Source: Kribbella catacumbae DSM 19601
GTDB taxonomy: Bacteria > Actinomycetota > Actinomycetes > Propionibacteriales > Kribbellaceae
DNA: 39,762 nucleotides
Assembly: GCF_000372465.1 (NCBI RefSeq)
Contig: NZ_AQUZ01000076.1
Coordinates: 1-39,762 of the forward strand
Reading direction: 5' to 3'
The notes beneath the pieces were generated by a model that searched no databases, was not told the DNA's origin, and saw nothing but the letters and a program-made list of their open reading frames with translations. The position numbers and the translations under genes are program-made. Below are positions 24,422-32,669 of the stretch, piece after piece. Each line of letters starts with the position of its first letter. Within the stretch, counting starts at the first letter, position 1.

Positions 24422-25456
24422 TCAGCTGCCGCGGACGGACAGCGGGAACCAGCGTCCCGCGATGAGGCGCATCATCCCTTTGCCCTTCGGGGGGATGTAG
24501 ACGACCAGTTCGTAGCGCTCCTGGCGAGTGATCGACGAGGTGATCTCGGACGGCACCCCGAACCCTTGCTGCATGTCGCCGACGGACTCGGTTTCCCAGA
24601 CCATGTTGGTCTTGCCCTTGTTGCGATAGGAGTGATGCAGGTCGAGCCCGAACCAGACGAGCGCACCGCCGGACTTCGTCCGCACGGCATACGCCGGGGT
24701 CTTGGCGTCCACGGCCCGGCTGGTCCCGGCCCAGCCGTTGCTCGTGTAGGCCTCACGGTCGTTGTCGATCCGGGCGCGCACTTTCTTGAGGAGATCGTTG
24801 GGCGCGAACTTTTTGACGTACGGGCTCTTGCTGCCCTGGGTCGCGGCGTCGGCCAAGGCCGCGGCGACTTTACCTGGTGAGATTGCCAGGCCGGTGTCGC
24901 CGGCCGGCACTACGGCGGGGAAGTCAGCAACGTCGACTCCGGGCGCGAGCGGACCGGTGGCCACACTGGAGAATGGTGCGTAGGTCACGCGCCACGGCGC
25001 ACCGCTGCGCTCTTGGACGAAGAGCAGGAAGTCCCGCGTTGCAGGCTCCGAACCACGGTCCACCGCGGCAGTGAAGAACCACCGGGGATATCCGGTGACC
25101 ATCGGCGCCGAGCCCAGCGCACCGACGTACTTGACCGAGGGATATCTCAAGTTGTTCTTCCGGTACACGCGGTACTGCGCCGTGTGGATCTGAAGAGCCG
25201 ATCCCGTCTCCACCTTCGACGCCTGGGCAGGGTCCCTCTTCCCGTTCGCCCGGTTGACGGCCGGCAGGTATAGCTTGAGTACGGCCTCCGCTCCGCGCAC
25301 GGTGATCGCAGGGGCCGGCTTCGGCCGGGGCGACGGGGGCGGCGTGGAGGAGGCGGTTCCAGTGCGGTCTTCGGCGCCCTCCTCCTGGTCACCGCCGCAG
25401 CCTGCCGTCGCGACGAGGAGAGCAACGACCAGAGTGGTCGCCCGGGTCCAGCGCAT
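24422..25456 (-). CDS. Secreted lipoprotein, unknown function
   Basis: 344 residues. The N-terminus MRWTRATTLVVALLVATAGC is a lipoprotein signal with Cys at residue 20, followed by an acidic/Ser/Pro-rich linker (to about residue 55). The soluble domain of about 290 residues has no family that I recognise (AEAVLKLYLPAVNRANGKRD; YPRWFFTAAVDRGSEPATRD; LVWFGLDLHHSYRNKGKTNM). It should be anchored to the outer face of the membrane. The ATG at 25456 is chosen because it gives a proper lipobox signal; a frame to 25507 would put 17 polar residues before it. Upstream of pseG in the same direction. Its relation to the glycan pathway is unknown. Confidence 0.8.
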   Translation of the reverse strand: MRWTRATTLVVALLVATAGCGGDQEEGAEDRTGTASSTPPPSPRPKPAPAITVRGAEAVLKLYLPAVNRANGKRDPAQASKVETGSALQIHTAQYRVYRKNNLRYPSVKYVGALGSAPMVTGYPRWFFTAAVDRGSEPATRDFLLFVQERSGAPWRVTYAPFSSVATGPLAPGVDVADFPAVVPAGDTGLAISPGKVAAALADAATQGSKSPYVKKFAPNDLLKKVRARIDNDREAYTSNGWAGTSRAVDAKTPAYAVRTKSGGALVWFGLDLHHSYRNKGKTNMVWETESVGDMQQGFGVPSEITSSITRQERYELVVYIPPKGKGMMRLIAGRWFPLSVRGS

Positions 25457-25630
25457 TTCGATGTCTCGCTTTCGGTTGAAGGTTGGAGCCGCCCGATGAT
25501 CTCCCATCCGTCCGGTGGCGCGGGTGCCGGTGTGCTCGTGCGCGCCTCGACCGGTACTGCGTTTGACCGAGCGCGGCTTCCGTACCGGACGGCGAGGCCG
25601 GACATCCGGTCAGTTCGCGGTAGGATGTAA

Positions 25631-25657
25631 TACGTAGGAGACGTACTACGTAGGAGG
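25631..25657 (+). promoter_or_regulatory. Inverted/direct repeat operator and ribosome site of the antitoxin gene
   Basis: TACGTAG (25631-25637) and CTACGTA (25646-25652) form a perfect inverted repeat. TACGTAGGAG is also directly repeated at 25631 and 25647. The right half merges with the Shine-Dalgarno AGGAGG (25652-25657), four bases before the ATG. Antitoxins of the AbrB/MazE type bind such sites and repress their own operon; that is inferred here. A TAGGAT -10-like hexamer is at 25621-25626. Confidence 0.6.
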
Positions 25658-25661
25658 ACCA

Positions 25662-25889
25662 ATGCGGATGAACAGCAAGGGCCAGGTCACCATCCCCGCC
25701 GCGCTGCGCGCCAAGCACCACCTCCACGAAGGCGACGAGCTCGAGGTGGTCGAGGACGGTACTGCGCTGCGGATCAGGCGGGCCCATGGCAGCGAGACGC
25801 ATGGCCAGCGGCTGGTCCGGGAGATGCGCGGCAGGGCGACGACCCCGATGAGCACAGAGGAACTGATGGAGCTACTGCGTGGCGATTGA
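25662..25889 (+). CDS. vapB: AbrB/MazE-type (SpoVT-AbrB) antitoxin, VapB-like
   Basis: 75 residues. The first ~45 are a swapped-hairpin AbrB DNA-binding domain (MNSKGQVTIPAALRAKHHLH; GDELEVVEDGTALRIRR). The C-terminal part (RLVREMRGRATTPMSTEELMELLRGD) is the likely toxin-binding tail. Such antitoxins neutralise a PIN-domain nuclease and repress their own promoter. The ATG at 25662 follows AGGAGG by four bases. An ATG two codons on would also fit and has better spacing. Its stop overlaps the toxin start by 11 bases, as in typical vapBC pairs. Confidence 0.87.
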   Translation: MRMNSKGQVTIPAALRAKHHLHEGDELEVVEDGTALRIRRAHGSETHGQRLVREMRGRATTPMSTEELMELLRGD

Positions 25890-26316
25890 CCCCAGGCAAG
25901 CTGTTCGTCCGGTGGCGACCATGGTCGACACCTGTGTGCTGCTGGACATCCTGACGGACGACGCGGAGTGGGCCGACTGGTCTGCCGAAGCAGTCGCCGG
26001 GGCTCGGGACATCGGCAATCTGGTGATCAACCCGATCATCTACGCGGAGGTCTGCGCCGGATTCGACCGGATCGAAACCGTCGACGCGGCCTTGCCTGCG
26101 ACCGACTTCCTTCGGGAGGCGCTCCCTTACCCGGCGGGCTTCCTCGCCTCCCGGGCGTTCGTCGCCTACCGCCGTCGGGGCGGCCAGAAGAGCTCGCCGC
26201 TGCCTGACTTCTACATCGGCGCCCATGCGGCAGTGAACAGGTACCGGCTGATCACTCGCGACACCGCGCGCTTCCAGACCTACTTCCCGAGCATCGAGCT
26301 AGTGACGCCCGGTTAG
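25879..26316 (+). CDS. vapC: PIN-domain ribonuclease toxin, VapC-like
   Basis: 145 residues with the acidic PIN-domain quartet in order: D17 (VDTCVLLD), E57 (YAEVCAGFD), D110 (LPDFYIGAHA) and D128 (ITRDTARFQTYFP). This is the metal-ion site of VapC toxins, which cut RNA and stop translation when freed from the antitoxin. The start is taken as GTG at 25879, overlapping vapB. ATG at 25921, immediately before VDTCVLLD, gives a more usual PIN N-terminus and is a real alternative. The RNA target is unknown. The pair sits between pseG/lipoprotein and pseB with its own promoter. Confidence 0.87.
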   Translation: MAIDPRQAVRPVATMVDTCVLLDILTDDAEWADWSAEAVAGARDIGNLVINPIIYAEVCAGFDRIETVDAALPATDFLREALPYPAGFLASRAFVAYRRRGGQKSSPLPDFYIGAHAAVNRYRLITRDTARFQTYFPSIELVTPG

Positions 26317-26389
26317 AGCACTCCCGCTAAGGTACGGACTTGCGCTTTGTGATCGCGTGGTACGGAACTGTGGCTCAGAAGGGTCTGAC

Positions 26390-27373
26390 GTGTCCATCCT
26401 CACCGGCTCCGACATTCTCGTCACCGGAGGCACCGGGTCCTTCGGCCGGGCGTTCATCCGGCACGCGCTGGAGCGGCTCGATCCGCGCCGGATCATCGTC
26501 TTCAGCCGGGACGAGCTGAAGCAGTGGGAGGTCCGGGCCGCGTTCGGTGACGACCCGCGGCTGCGGTTCTTCCTCGGTGACGTCCGCGACCGGCCCCGGC
26601 TGATGCGGGCCATGCACCGGGTCGACTACGTCGTGCACGCGGCCGCGCTGAAGCAGGTCGACAGCGGTGAGTACAACCCGTGGGAGTTCGTCCAGACGAA
26701 CGTGATCGGCTCGCAGAACGTGATCGAGGCGAGTATCGACTCCGGCGTCAAGCGGGTCGTCGCGCTGTCCACCGACAAGGCGTCCAGCCCGATCAACCTG
26801 TACGGCGCGACCAAGCTGACGGCGGACAAGCTGTTCATCAACGGCAACCACTACGCGGCGGCGTACGAGACGCGCTTCAGCGTGGTCCGGTACGGCAATG
26901 TGATGGGCAGCCGCGGCTCGATCATCCCCAAGTTCCGCGCGCTGCACGAGGCCGGCCAGTCGCTGCCGATCACCGACCTGCGCTGCACCCGGTTCCTGAT
27001 CACGCTGCCGGAGGCGGTCCAGTTCGTCGTCGACTCGTTCGAGCTGATGACCGGCGGCGAGCTGTACGTGCCGCGGATCCCGTCGATGAAGGTGACCGAC
27101 CTGGCCGAGGCGATCGCGCCCGGCGCCACCATGCACGACATCGGCCTGCGCCCGGGCGAGAAGCTGCACGAGGAGATGATCAGCCCGGAGGAAGGCCGCC
27201 GCGCGCTGTCCCTCGGCAACCGGTTCGTCCTGCAGCCCGACCTCGCCACCTGGGGCTACACCCCGCCGGCCGCCGGGTTGCCGGTCATCGACGGCTTCCA
27301 CTACGCCTCCGACACCAACGACCAGTGGTACTCCATCGAGGAGATCCGCAAGGTCCTGGACAACGAGGATTGA
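26390..27373 (+). CDS. pseB: UDP-GlcNAc 4,6-dehydratase (inverting) PseB
   Basis: 327 residues of the FlaA1/PseB short-chain dehydratase group: ILVTGGTGSFGRAFIRHALE (NADP loop), IIVFSRDELKQWEVR, HAAALKQVDSGEYNPWEFVQ, ALSTDKASSPINLYGATK (the D-K and Y-x-x-x-K catalytic residues), and RYGNVMGSRGSIIPKF. PseB dehydrates UDP-GlcNAc and inverts C5, the first step toward pseudaminic acid. The GTG at 26390 is preferred over an upstream start at 26357 because AGAAGGG precedes it. First gene of a five-gene, tightly overlapping unit; the pseC start overlaps its stop (TGATG). Length equals that of known family members. Confidence 0.93.
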   Translation: MSILTGSDILVTGGTGSFGRAFIRHALERLDPRRIIVFSRDELKQWEVRAAFGDDPRLRFFLGDVRDRPRLMRAMHRVDYVVHAAALKQVDSGEYNPWEFVQTNVIGSQNVIEASIDSGVKRVVALSTDKASSPINLYGATKLTADKLFINGNHYAAAYETRFSVVRYGNVMGSRGSIIPKFRALHEAGQSLPITDLRCTRFLITLPEAVQFVVDSFELMTGGELYVPRIPSMKVTDLAEAIAPGATMHDIGLRPGEKLHEEMISPEEGRRALSLGNRFVLQPDLATWGYTPPAAGLPVIDGFHYASDTNDQWYSIEEIRKVLDNED

Positions 27374-28497
27374 TGCTTCCCTACGGGCGTCAGTCGATCT
27401 CGGCTGAGGACATCGAGGCAGTCACCGCGGTACTGCGTGGCGACTGGCTGACCACCGGCCCGGCCGTGACCGCCTTCGAGACCGCGGTGTCCGAGCTCGC
27501 CGGCGGTCACCGCGCGGTCAGTTGCACCTCCGGCACCGCCGCACTGCACATGGCGTACGCCGGGCTCGGCGTCGGCCCCGGCGACGAGGTGGTGACCACG
27601 CCGATGACCTTCGTCGCGACCGCCTCCTGCGCCGCGATCCTGGGCGCGAAGGTGGTCTTCGCCGACGTCGAGGAAGACACCGCGCTGCTCGACACGGCGG
27701 CCGTCGACGCGGTCACGACGGATCGCACCAAGGTGATCGCAGCCGTCGACTACGCCGGCCACCCGGCGGACTACGACGCGCTCCAGCCGATCGCGGATCG
27801 GGTCGGTGCCTCGACGCTCGACGACGCGGCCCACTCCGTCGGTGGTTTCTCCAACGGCCGCCCGGTCGGCGACCTGGCCGACGTGACCACGCTGTCGTTC
27901 TTCCCGACCAAGAACCTCACCACCGGTGAGGGCGGTGCCGTCGTCGCCAAGGATCCCGCGGTCGCCCAGCGGGTACACGAGTTCCATTTCATCGGGCTGG
28001 TCCGGGATCCGTCGCGCTTCAAGATCACCGACGAGGGCCCGTGGCACCAGGAAGTCCATGAGTTCGGCGTGAACTACCGGCTGACCGATCTCGCCTGCGC
28101 ACTCGGGTTGTCCCAGCTGCGCCGGCTGGCGGCCTTCAAACAACGCCGCACCGAGATCACCGCGAAGTACAACGAAGCCTTGGCCTCCGTGGACGGACTC
28201 CGTACTCCGGTGCAGCGGGCCGGCGTCGATCCGGCCTGGCACCTCTACCCGGTGCGGGTGCTTGGCGGTCGCCGCCGCGAGGTGTTCGAGGGGATGCGCG
28301 CTGCCGGGATCGGTGTCCAGGTGAACTACATTCCTGTCTACTGGCACCCTGTCTTCGCCGAACAGGGCTACCAGCGCGGCCTGTGTCCCAACGCGGAGCA
28401 GTTCTACCGCGAGGAGCTCTCGCTGCCGATGTACCCCGACCTGACCGACGCCGACGTCGACCGGGTGATCGAGACACTGATGAAACTGGTGCGGTGA
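27373..28497 (+). CDS. pseC: UDP-4-amino-4,6-dideoxy-N-acetyl-beta-L-altrosamine transaminase PseC
   Basis: 374 residues of the DegT/DnrJ family. It shows LPYGRQSISAEDIEAVTAVL and GDWLTTGPAVTAFE at the N-terminus, the pattern characteristic of PseC, followed by SCTSGTAALHMAYAGLGV, TTPMTFVATASCAAI, STLDDAAHSVGG, FFPTKNLTTGEGGA (PLP lysine in PTKN), FGVNYRLTDLACALGLSQL and IGVQVNYIPVYWHPVF. It aminates the C4 keto group of the PseB product with glutamate and PLP. It is coupled by overlap to pseB and to the next gene (GTGA). The other family member in this window (16415) is WecE-like and clearly different. Confidence 0.93.
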   Translation: MLPYGRQSISAEDIEAVTAVLRGDWLTTGPAVTAFETAVSELAGGHRAVSCTSGTAALHMAYAGLGVGPGDEVVTTPMTFVATASCAAILGAKVVFADVEEDTALLDTAAVDAVTTDRTKVIAAVDYAGHPADYDALQPIADRVGASTLDDAAHSVGGFSNGRPVGDLADVTTLSFFPTKNLTTGEGGAVVAKDPAVAQRVHEFHFIGLVRDPSRFKITDEGPWHQEVHEFGVNYRLTDLACALGLSQLRRLAAFKQRRTEITAKYNEALASVDGLRTPVQRAGVDPAWHLYPVRVLGGRRREVFEGMRAAGIGVQVNYIPVYWHPVFAEQGYQRGLCPNAEQFYREELSLPMYPDLTDADVDRVIETLMKLVR

Positions 28498-29879
28498 CTA
28501 CTAGCCTGCTGATGGTTGGCGCGGAGATGCTCAACTGGTCCGACTTGCGTCCCACCGACGGTCGTCCGGCGGCCGGTGGGCGGGCGACGGGCGCGCTGTT
28601 GGCCGCGACTCTGCGGCCGAGTGACAAGGTGCTGGTCGCGGGTCCGCATTCGCTGCAGGTGCTGGAGCTGATCGCGAGCAGGACCGCGTCGGTCGACGTC
28701 CTGGTCCGGTCCGCGCCGGATGCCGAGCAGATCGCGCGGATCGTCACCGGCCGCGTGTACTGCGGCGCCCTCGACCGCTTCACCGGCACCGACCTGTACG
28801 ACGTGGTCGTGGCGCTCGACGGGATGCACCGCTTGGTGGGTCCGGATACCCCCGCGATGACGTGGACCGACGCGCTCGCAGTTCTGAAGGCGCGGATGGC
28901 ACCACGCGGCCGGTTGCTGCTGGCTGCCGAGAATCGCTTCGGGATCGAGCGGCTGATCCAGCCCGAGGTGATGGCCGCCGTGCCGCGCAACGAGGACTGG
29001 CCTCGCGATATCACCGGTGCGCTCGATGCTCCGGTCGGCTTGCCGTCGGTCCAGGCGGCTCTCGGACCGCTCGGCGTGGGCGCCACGATCCATGCCGTCT
29101 ACCCCGATCTGGTGAGCGCCGATCTCGCCCTGACCGACCCGCAAGGCCCGCTGACGGCAGCGGCAATCGGCAGGTCCGTCGCCGCCCGCTACAACGGCCC
29201 CACGCTGATGGATCCCTACCGTCTCGTCCAGGACGCAGTGGCCGCCGGCCTCGGTCTGGAGTTGGCGCCGGTCTGGTACTTCGCCATCGGCGACACTGCT
29301 CCGGAGGTCCTGCCGATCGGTGCTGTGGCGGCGGGCGAAGGCGTGTTGCTCGAAGAACAGTTGCTTGAGGCATTGAAGGTCGACGACCAGGCAGCACTTC
29401 GGCGTACTGTGCCGGCCTACGTCGCATGGCTGGCTTCGCTGGATGCGGAGTCGGCGGCCATCGCCTCGCCGGACAACGTGATCGCGGACGGTACGGCGTA
29501 CCGGCTGTTCGGTAGCGGGGTGGTGGTTTCCGGTGGCGCCGTCGAGCACCTGGCGCGGTTCGTCCGGCGGGCACAGGAAGCGGGCTCTCGGCAACCATGG
29601 GCGGGTGACACCCAGACGCTGACGGCACGGCTTGCAGCGATGGCGGGCCTTGAGGTGACAGCGGAACTGACTGTTGCCCTCGACAACCTTCGGCCACAGG
29701 GCCAGGCCGAGCAGCTGGCCACCATCGCACGGTTGTCACAGGAGCTTGCCGACGCCAACGAGCAGGCGACCTGGTTCGAGAGCCAGCTGGACGGGATCCG
29801 GCGGTCCCGGCCGTACCGGATCGGCCATGCGGTACTGAATCCCGCCCGCGTCGTCGTGAAGCGCATCCGGCGGCTCTGA
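28494..29879 (+). CDS. Methyltransferase-fold protein with coiled-coil C-terminus (paralogue of the protein at 10652)
   Basis: 461 residues, homologous over most of its length with the 606-residue product at 10652-12472. Shared features are DKVLVAGPHSLQVLELIA (again GPH instead of a glycine-rich loop), LYDVVVALDGMHRLVG, GRLLLAAENRFGIERLI, a second domain with SPDNVIADGTAYRLFGSGVV, a coiled coil (QAEQLATIARLSQELADANEQ) and a basic tail (RRSRPYRIGHAVLNPARVVV). It lacks the long Ser/Pro linker of its paralogue. The GTG start overlaps the pseC stop (GTGA); ATG at 28512 is an alternative. It overlaps the GT-B-like gene downstream by one base. Function is not known; methylation or a scaffolding role for glycan enzymes are possibilities. 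Confidence 0.78.
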   Translation: MTTSLLMVGAEMLNWSDLRPTDGRPAAGGRATGALLAATLRPSDKVLVAGPHSLQVLELIASRTASVDVLVRSAPDAEQIARIVTGRVYCGALDRFTGTDLYDVVVALDGMHRLVGPDTPAMTWTDALAVLKARMAPRGRLLLAAENRFGIERLIQPEVMAAVPRNEDWPRDITGALDAPVGLPSVQAALGPLGVGATIHAVYPDLVSADLALTDPQGPLTAAAIGRSVAARYNGPTLMDPYRLVQDAVAAGLGLELAPVWYFAIGDTAPEVLPIGAVAAGEGVLLEEQLLEALKVDDQAALRRTVPAYVAWLASLDAESAAIASPDNVIADGTAYRLFGSGVVVSGGAVEHLARFVRRAQEAGSRQPWAGDTQTLTARLAAMAGLEVTAELTVALDNLRPQGQAEQLATIARLSQELADANEQATWFESQLDGIRRSRPYRIGHAVLNPARVVVKRIRRL

Positions 29880-30709
29880 TGCACCACGCCAACCACTTCT
29901 ACGGTCACGCGCACGTGATGGCCGCGTACGCCGGGCTGCGCGGGTCGCCGCGGATCTGGGGTTATCTCCAGCACGGCTGGAACATCCTCGACGGGTTCGC
30001 ATACAACACCGCGTTCGTCGCCGGGATGCCGAAGTTCGTCTGGTCGGACAGCGTCCGGCGCCGCGGCTGGTCGATGGGGCTGCGCAACCACTCGGTGATC
30101 GGCGCGCCCTGGCTGTACCTGCTCCGCGTGCATCCCGAGCTGGCGACACCGGCGAACGATGCCGAGGGCACCATCTTCTACCCGTTCCACGGCTGGGAAG
30201 GTCAGCACGTACTGGGCGACCACGGCCGCATCGTTGCCTCGATCAACGAGCACGAGCAGGGCCCGGTGACGGTCTGCCTGTACTGGAACGAGTACGAGAA
30301 GCCGGCCATCCGGCAGGTCTACGAGCAGGCCGGCTTCCGCGTCATCACGCACGGCTACCGCGGCCTGCATTGGCGCAAGACCGACAAGGACTTCCTGCTC
30401 AAGCAGCTCAAGGAGATCCGCAGACACCGCCGGGTCGCCTCGAACCGGCTCAGCTCCGCGGTCCTGTACGGCGCCTCGCTCGGCCTGCAGCCCGGCGTCT
30501 ACGGCGACCCGATGCTGCTGGAGCACGAGCACCCGTCGTTCGGCGGTCAGGCGCGGATCAAGCGGATGTGGCCGGAAATGGACCAGCCCTACGTGCCGCT
30601 CGAGCAGGCCCGCGAGTTCACCGACACCGAGCTCGGTGTCGAGAACCTCGCCCACCCGGCGGAGATCCGGGAGATGTTCCACTGGACGACCAAGATAGCA
30701 TTCCTGTGA
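29879..30709 (+). CDS. GT-B-like putative glycosyltransferase, 276 aa (paralogue of the protein at 12465)
   Basis: The product has the same length and motifs as the 12465-13295 gene product: MHHANHFYGHAHVMAAYAGL, GYLQHGWN (28-35), FVWSDSVRRRGWSMGLRNHS, FHGWEGQHVLGDH, WNEYEKPAIRQVYEQAGF and NRLSSAVLYGASLGLQPGVY. The last motif resembles a GT-B donor-binding element. It sits between a methyltransferase-like gene and pseF in the pseudaminic operon, which suggests it could transfer CMP-pseudaminic acid or a neighbouring sugar; that is inference. The His-rich start is conserved in both paralogues. The stop overlaps the pseF start by four bases. Confidence 0.74.
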   Translation: MHHANHFYGHAHVMAAYAGLRGSPRIWGYLQHGWNILDGFAYNTAFVAGMPKFVWSDSVRRRGWSMGLRNHSVIGAPWLYLLRVHPELATPANDAEGTIFYPFHGWEGQHVLGDHGRIVASINEHEQGPVTVCLYWNEYEKPAIRQVYEQAGFRVITHGYRGLHWRKTDKDFLLKQLKEIRRHRRVASNRLSSAVLYGASLGLQPGVYGDPMLLEHEHPSFGGQARIKRMWPEMDQPYVPLEQAREFTDTELGVENLAHPAEIREMFHWTTKIAFL

Positions 30710-31434
30710 AGATCGGCATCATCACCCAGGCTCGCGCGACGAGCACCCGGCTCCCGGCCAAGGTGCTGCTCACCGCCGCCGGCCGGACCTTTCTCGAGTA
30801 CCACCTGGACCGGCTGGTCGCGACCGGGTTGCCGGTGATCGTGGCGACGACGACGAACGTTGACGACGATCCGATTGTCGAGCTGTCGGAAAAGGCCGGC
30901 ATCCCGGTGTTCCGGGGCAGCGAGCAGGACGTGCTCTCGCGCTTCGCGGGCGCGGCTTCGCAGTACGGGTTGGACGGGGTCGTCCGGGTCACCTCGGACT
31001 GTCCGCTGATCGACGCCGAGATCGTTGCCTCGGGCGTCGACCGCTGGCGGGCGGAGAACGACGAGAACCTGTACCTGTCGAACTGCCTGGAGCGCACCTT
31101 CCCGCGCGGAATGGACTACGAGGTGTTCTCGGCCTCCAGGCTGCTGGAGGCCGACGCGAAGGCGACTCTCCCGGCCGATCGGGAGCACGTCACGCCGTAC
31201 TTGCACCAGAATCGGCCAGGCGACGTCCGGTTGCTGAACCTGGCGTGGAGCGGCGGCGGCTCGCAGTACCGGCTGACTTTGGACACCGAAGACGACCGTT
31301 TGCTGCTCACCGCACTGCTCGAGGATCACCACGCGAGCACGCTCGACTGCGCCGATCTGGTCGCGAAACTGGCCGAACATCCCGAACTCGCCGCGCTCAA
31401 CGCGCACATCGAGCAGAAGAAGCTCGGCGAGTAA
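30706..31434 (+). CDS. pseF: CMP-pseudaminic acid synthetase PseF (SpsF-type cytidylyltransferase)
   Basis: 242 residues of the CMP-NeuAc/Kdo synthetase-like fold: KIGIITQARATSTRLPAKVL (signature loop of nucleotide binding), TFLEYHLDRLVATGLPVIVA, FRGSEQDVLSRFAGAASQYG, VRVTSDCPLIDAEIV, FPRGMDYEVFSASRL and QYRLTLDTEDDRLLL. It is of the SpsF/PseF type and would activate pseudaminic acid with CTP, the last step before transfer. The GTG at 30706 overlaps the stop of the GT-B-like gene (GTGA). Last gene of the pseB operon. The identity rests on family and on the complete set of companion enzymes. Confidence 0.9.
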   Translation: MKIGIITQARATSTRLPAKVLLTAAGRTFLEYHLDRLVATGLPVIVATTTNVDDDPIVELSEKAGIPVFRGSEQDVLSRFAGAASQYGLDGVVRVTSDCPLIDAEIVASGVDRWRAENDENLYLSNCLERTFPRGMDYEVFSASRLLEADAKATLPADREHVTPYLHQNRPGDVRLLNLAWSGGGSQYRLTLDTEDDRLLLTALLEDHHASTLDCADLVAKLAEHPELAALNAHIEQKKLGE

Positions 31435-31472
31435 CGACGCGCGACGCGGTGGCTACGGCATGATTTACGGTG

Positions 31473-32246
31473 ATGACCACCGATGACTCAGAACGCGCGC
31501 ACTCCTTCGGCGCCGTCGCGGCCGCGTACGACGCGGGCCGGCCGACGTTCCCTGCCGACGCGCTGACCTGGATCCTCGGTCCGGGGCGGCTGCAGATCCT
31601 CGATCTCGGGGCCGGTACCGGCAAGCTCACCCAGGTCGCCGCCGCGCTCGGGCACGATGTGGTGGCCGTCGATCCGTCCGAGGAGATGCTGTCGCTGTGC
31701 CGCCGGCTGCCCGGGGTCGACACGATGGTCGGCGCCGCCGAGTCCATCCCACTCGCGCAGGCGTCGGTCGACGCGGTGATCGTCGGGCAGGCCTTCCACT
31801 GGTTCGACCACAGCCGCGCGCTGCCCGAGATCGCCCGGGTACTGCGCCCGCATGGCGTCCTCGGGCTGCTCTGGAACAACTACGACACGGTAGTGCCGTG
31901 GATCCGCCGGCTGCACCGGGCGATGATCGGCGAGGACTTCCTGGCCGGCAACGACGAGTTCGACCCGATGCCGGTGCTGCTGCAGTCCGACCTGTTCTCG
32001 CTGGTCGAGACGGCACGCTTCCGGCACTGGCACGACCTCGACCGGTCCGGCCTGAAGCAACTCGCCCAGTCGCACTCGCGGGTCGCGGTACTGACCGAGT
32101 CGCGGCGGGAGTCGGTGCTGGACCAGATCGACGCGATCTACGACAGCACGGCCCGGCCGCCGGAGCCGCTGCGGATGCCGTACTTCACCAACTGCTACCG
32201 CACCCGCCCCAGCGATCTGGCCAACTACCGCCGCACAATGGCCTGA
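31473..32246 (+). CDS. Class I SAM-dependent methyltransferase (Methyltransf_11 type)
   Basis: 257 residues. SHSFGAVAAAYDAGR-like start (AHSFGAVAAAYDAGRPTFPA), LQILDLGAGTGKLTQVAAAL (SAM-binding loop), VVAVDPSEEMLSLCRR, GAAESIPLAQASVDAVIVGQ and HGVLGLLWNNYD mark a standard small-molecule methyltransferase. The substrate is unknown. It begins 38 bases after pseF in the same direction with a weak ribosome site, so it may be read through from the pse operon or have its own promoter. No glycan link is proven. Confidence 0.85.
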   Translation: MTTDDSERAHSFGAVAAAYDAGRPTFPADALTWILGPGRLQILDLGAGTGKLTQVAAALGHDVVAVDPSEEMLSLCRRLPGVDTMVGAAESIPLAQASVDAVIVGQAFHWFDHSRALPEIARVLRPHGVLGLLWNNYDTVVPWIRRLHRAMIGEDFLAGNDEFDPMPVLLQSDLFSLVETARFRHWHDLDRSGLKQLAQSHSRVAVLTESRRESVLDQIDAIYDSTARPPEPLRMPYFTNCYRTRPSDLANYRRTMA

Positions 32247-32327
32247 AACGTTTTGGTTGCAGCGGGTCACAAATCACCGACCAGCCGCTAACGTGCACCT
32301 GTTCGCGTTCCGAGACGAGGGGTGCAA

Positions 32328-32669
32328 ATGTCAGAGGAAACTGGGCACGAGCGAGAAGCCCGTGCGTATGAGGCCGTCCACGAGGCGGCCGACTTCCAGG
32401 AGCTGAAACGCCGGTACAAGAACTTCGTCGTGCCGTGGACGGTCGCGTTCATGGTCTGGTACCTGGCCTATGTCGCCTGCAACAACTGGGCGCGTGACTT
32501 CATGAGTCACCAGGTGGTCGGGCACATCAACGTCGCGCTGATCTTCGGCCTGCTCCAGTTCGTCTCGACCTTCGCCATCGCCTTCGTCTACGGCCGGTTC
32601 GCGAACCGGAAGCTGGATCCGCTGGCCAGCGGGCTGAACGCCAAGTACAAGAGGGAGCGCCGCCGGTGA
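32328..32669 (+). CDS. DUF485 membrane protein, YjcH-like partner of ActP
   Basis: 113 residues with two transmembrane segments (FVVPWTVAFMVWYLAYVACN; VALIFGLLQFVSTFAIAFVY) and charged ends. DUF485 proteins are nearly always encoded directly before an acetate/solute:sodium symporter, and here the stop overlaps the next start by four bases (GTGA). The ATG at 32328 has GAGGGG about five bases upstream. Its precise role with the transporter is not known. Confidence 0.9.
   Translation: MSEETGHEREARAYEAVHEAADFQELKRRYKNFVVPWTVAFMVWYLAYVACNNWARDFMSHQVVGHINVALIFGLLQFVSTFAIAFVYGRFANRKLDPLASGLNAKYKRERRR

Noticed and set aside
26375..27301. 308-residue antisense frame over pseB
   Set aside because: Mirror of third-position GC in pseB; the composition is typical of a shadow frame.
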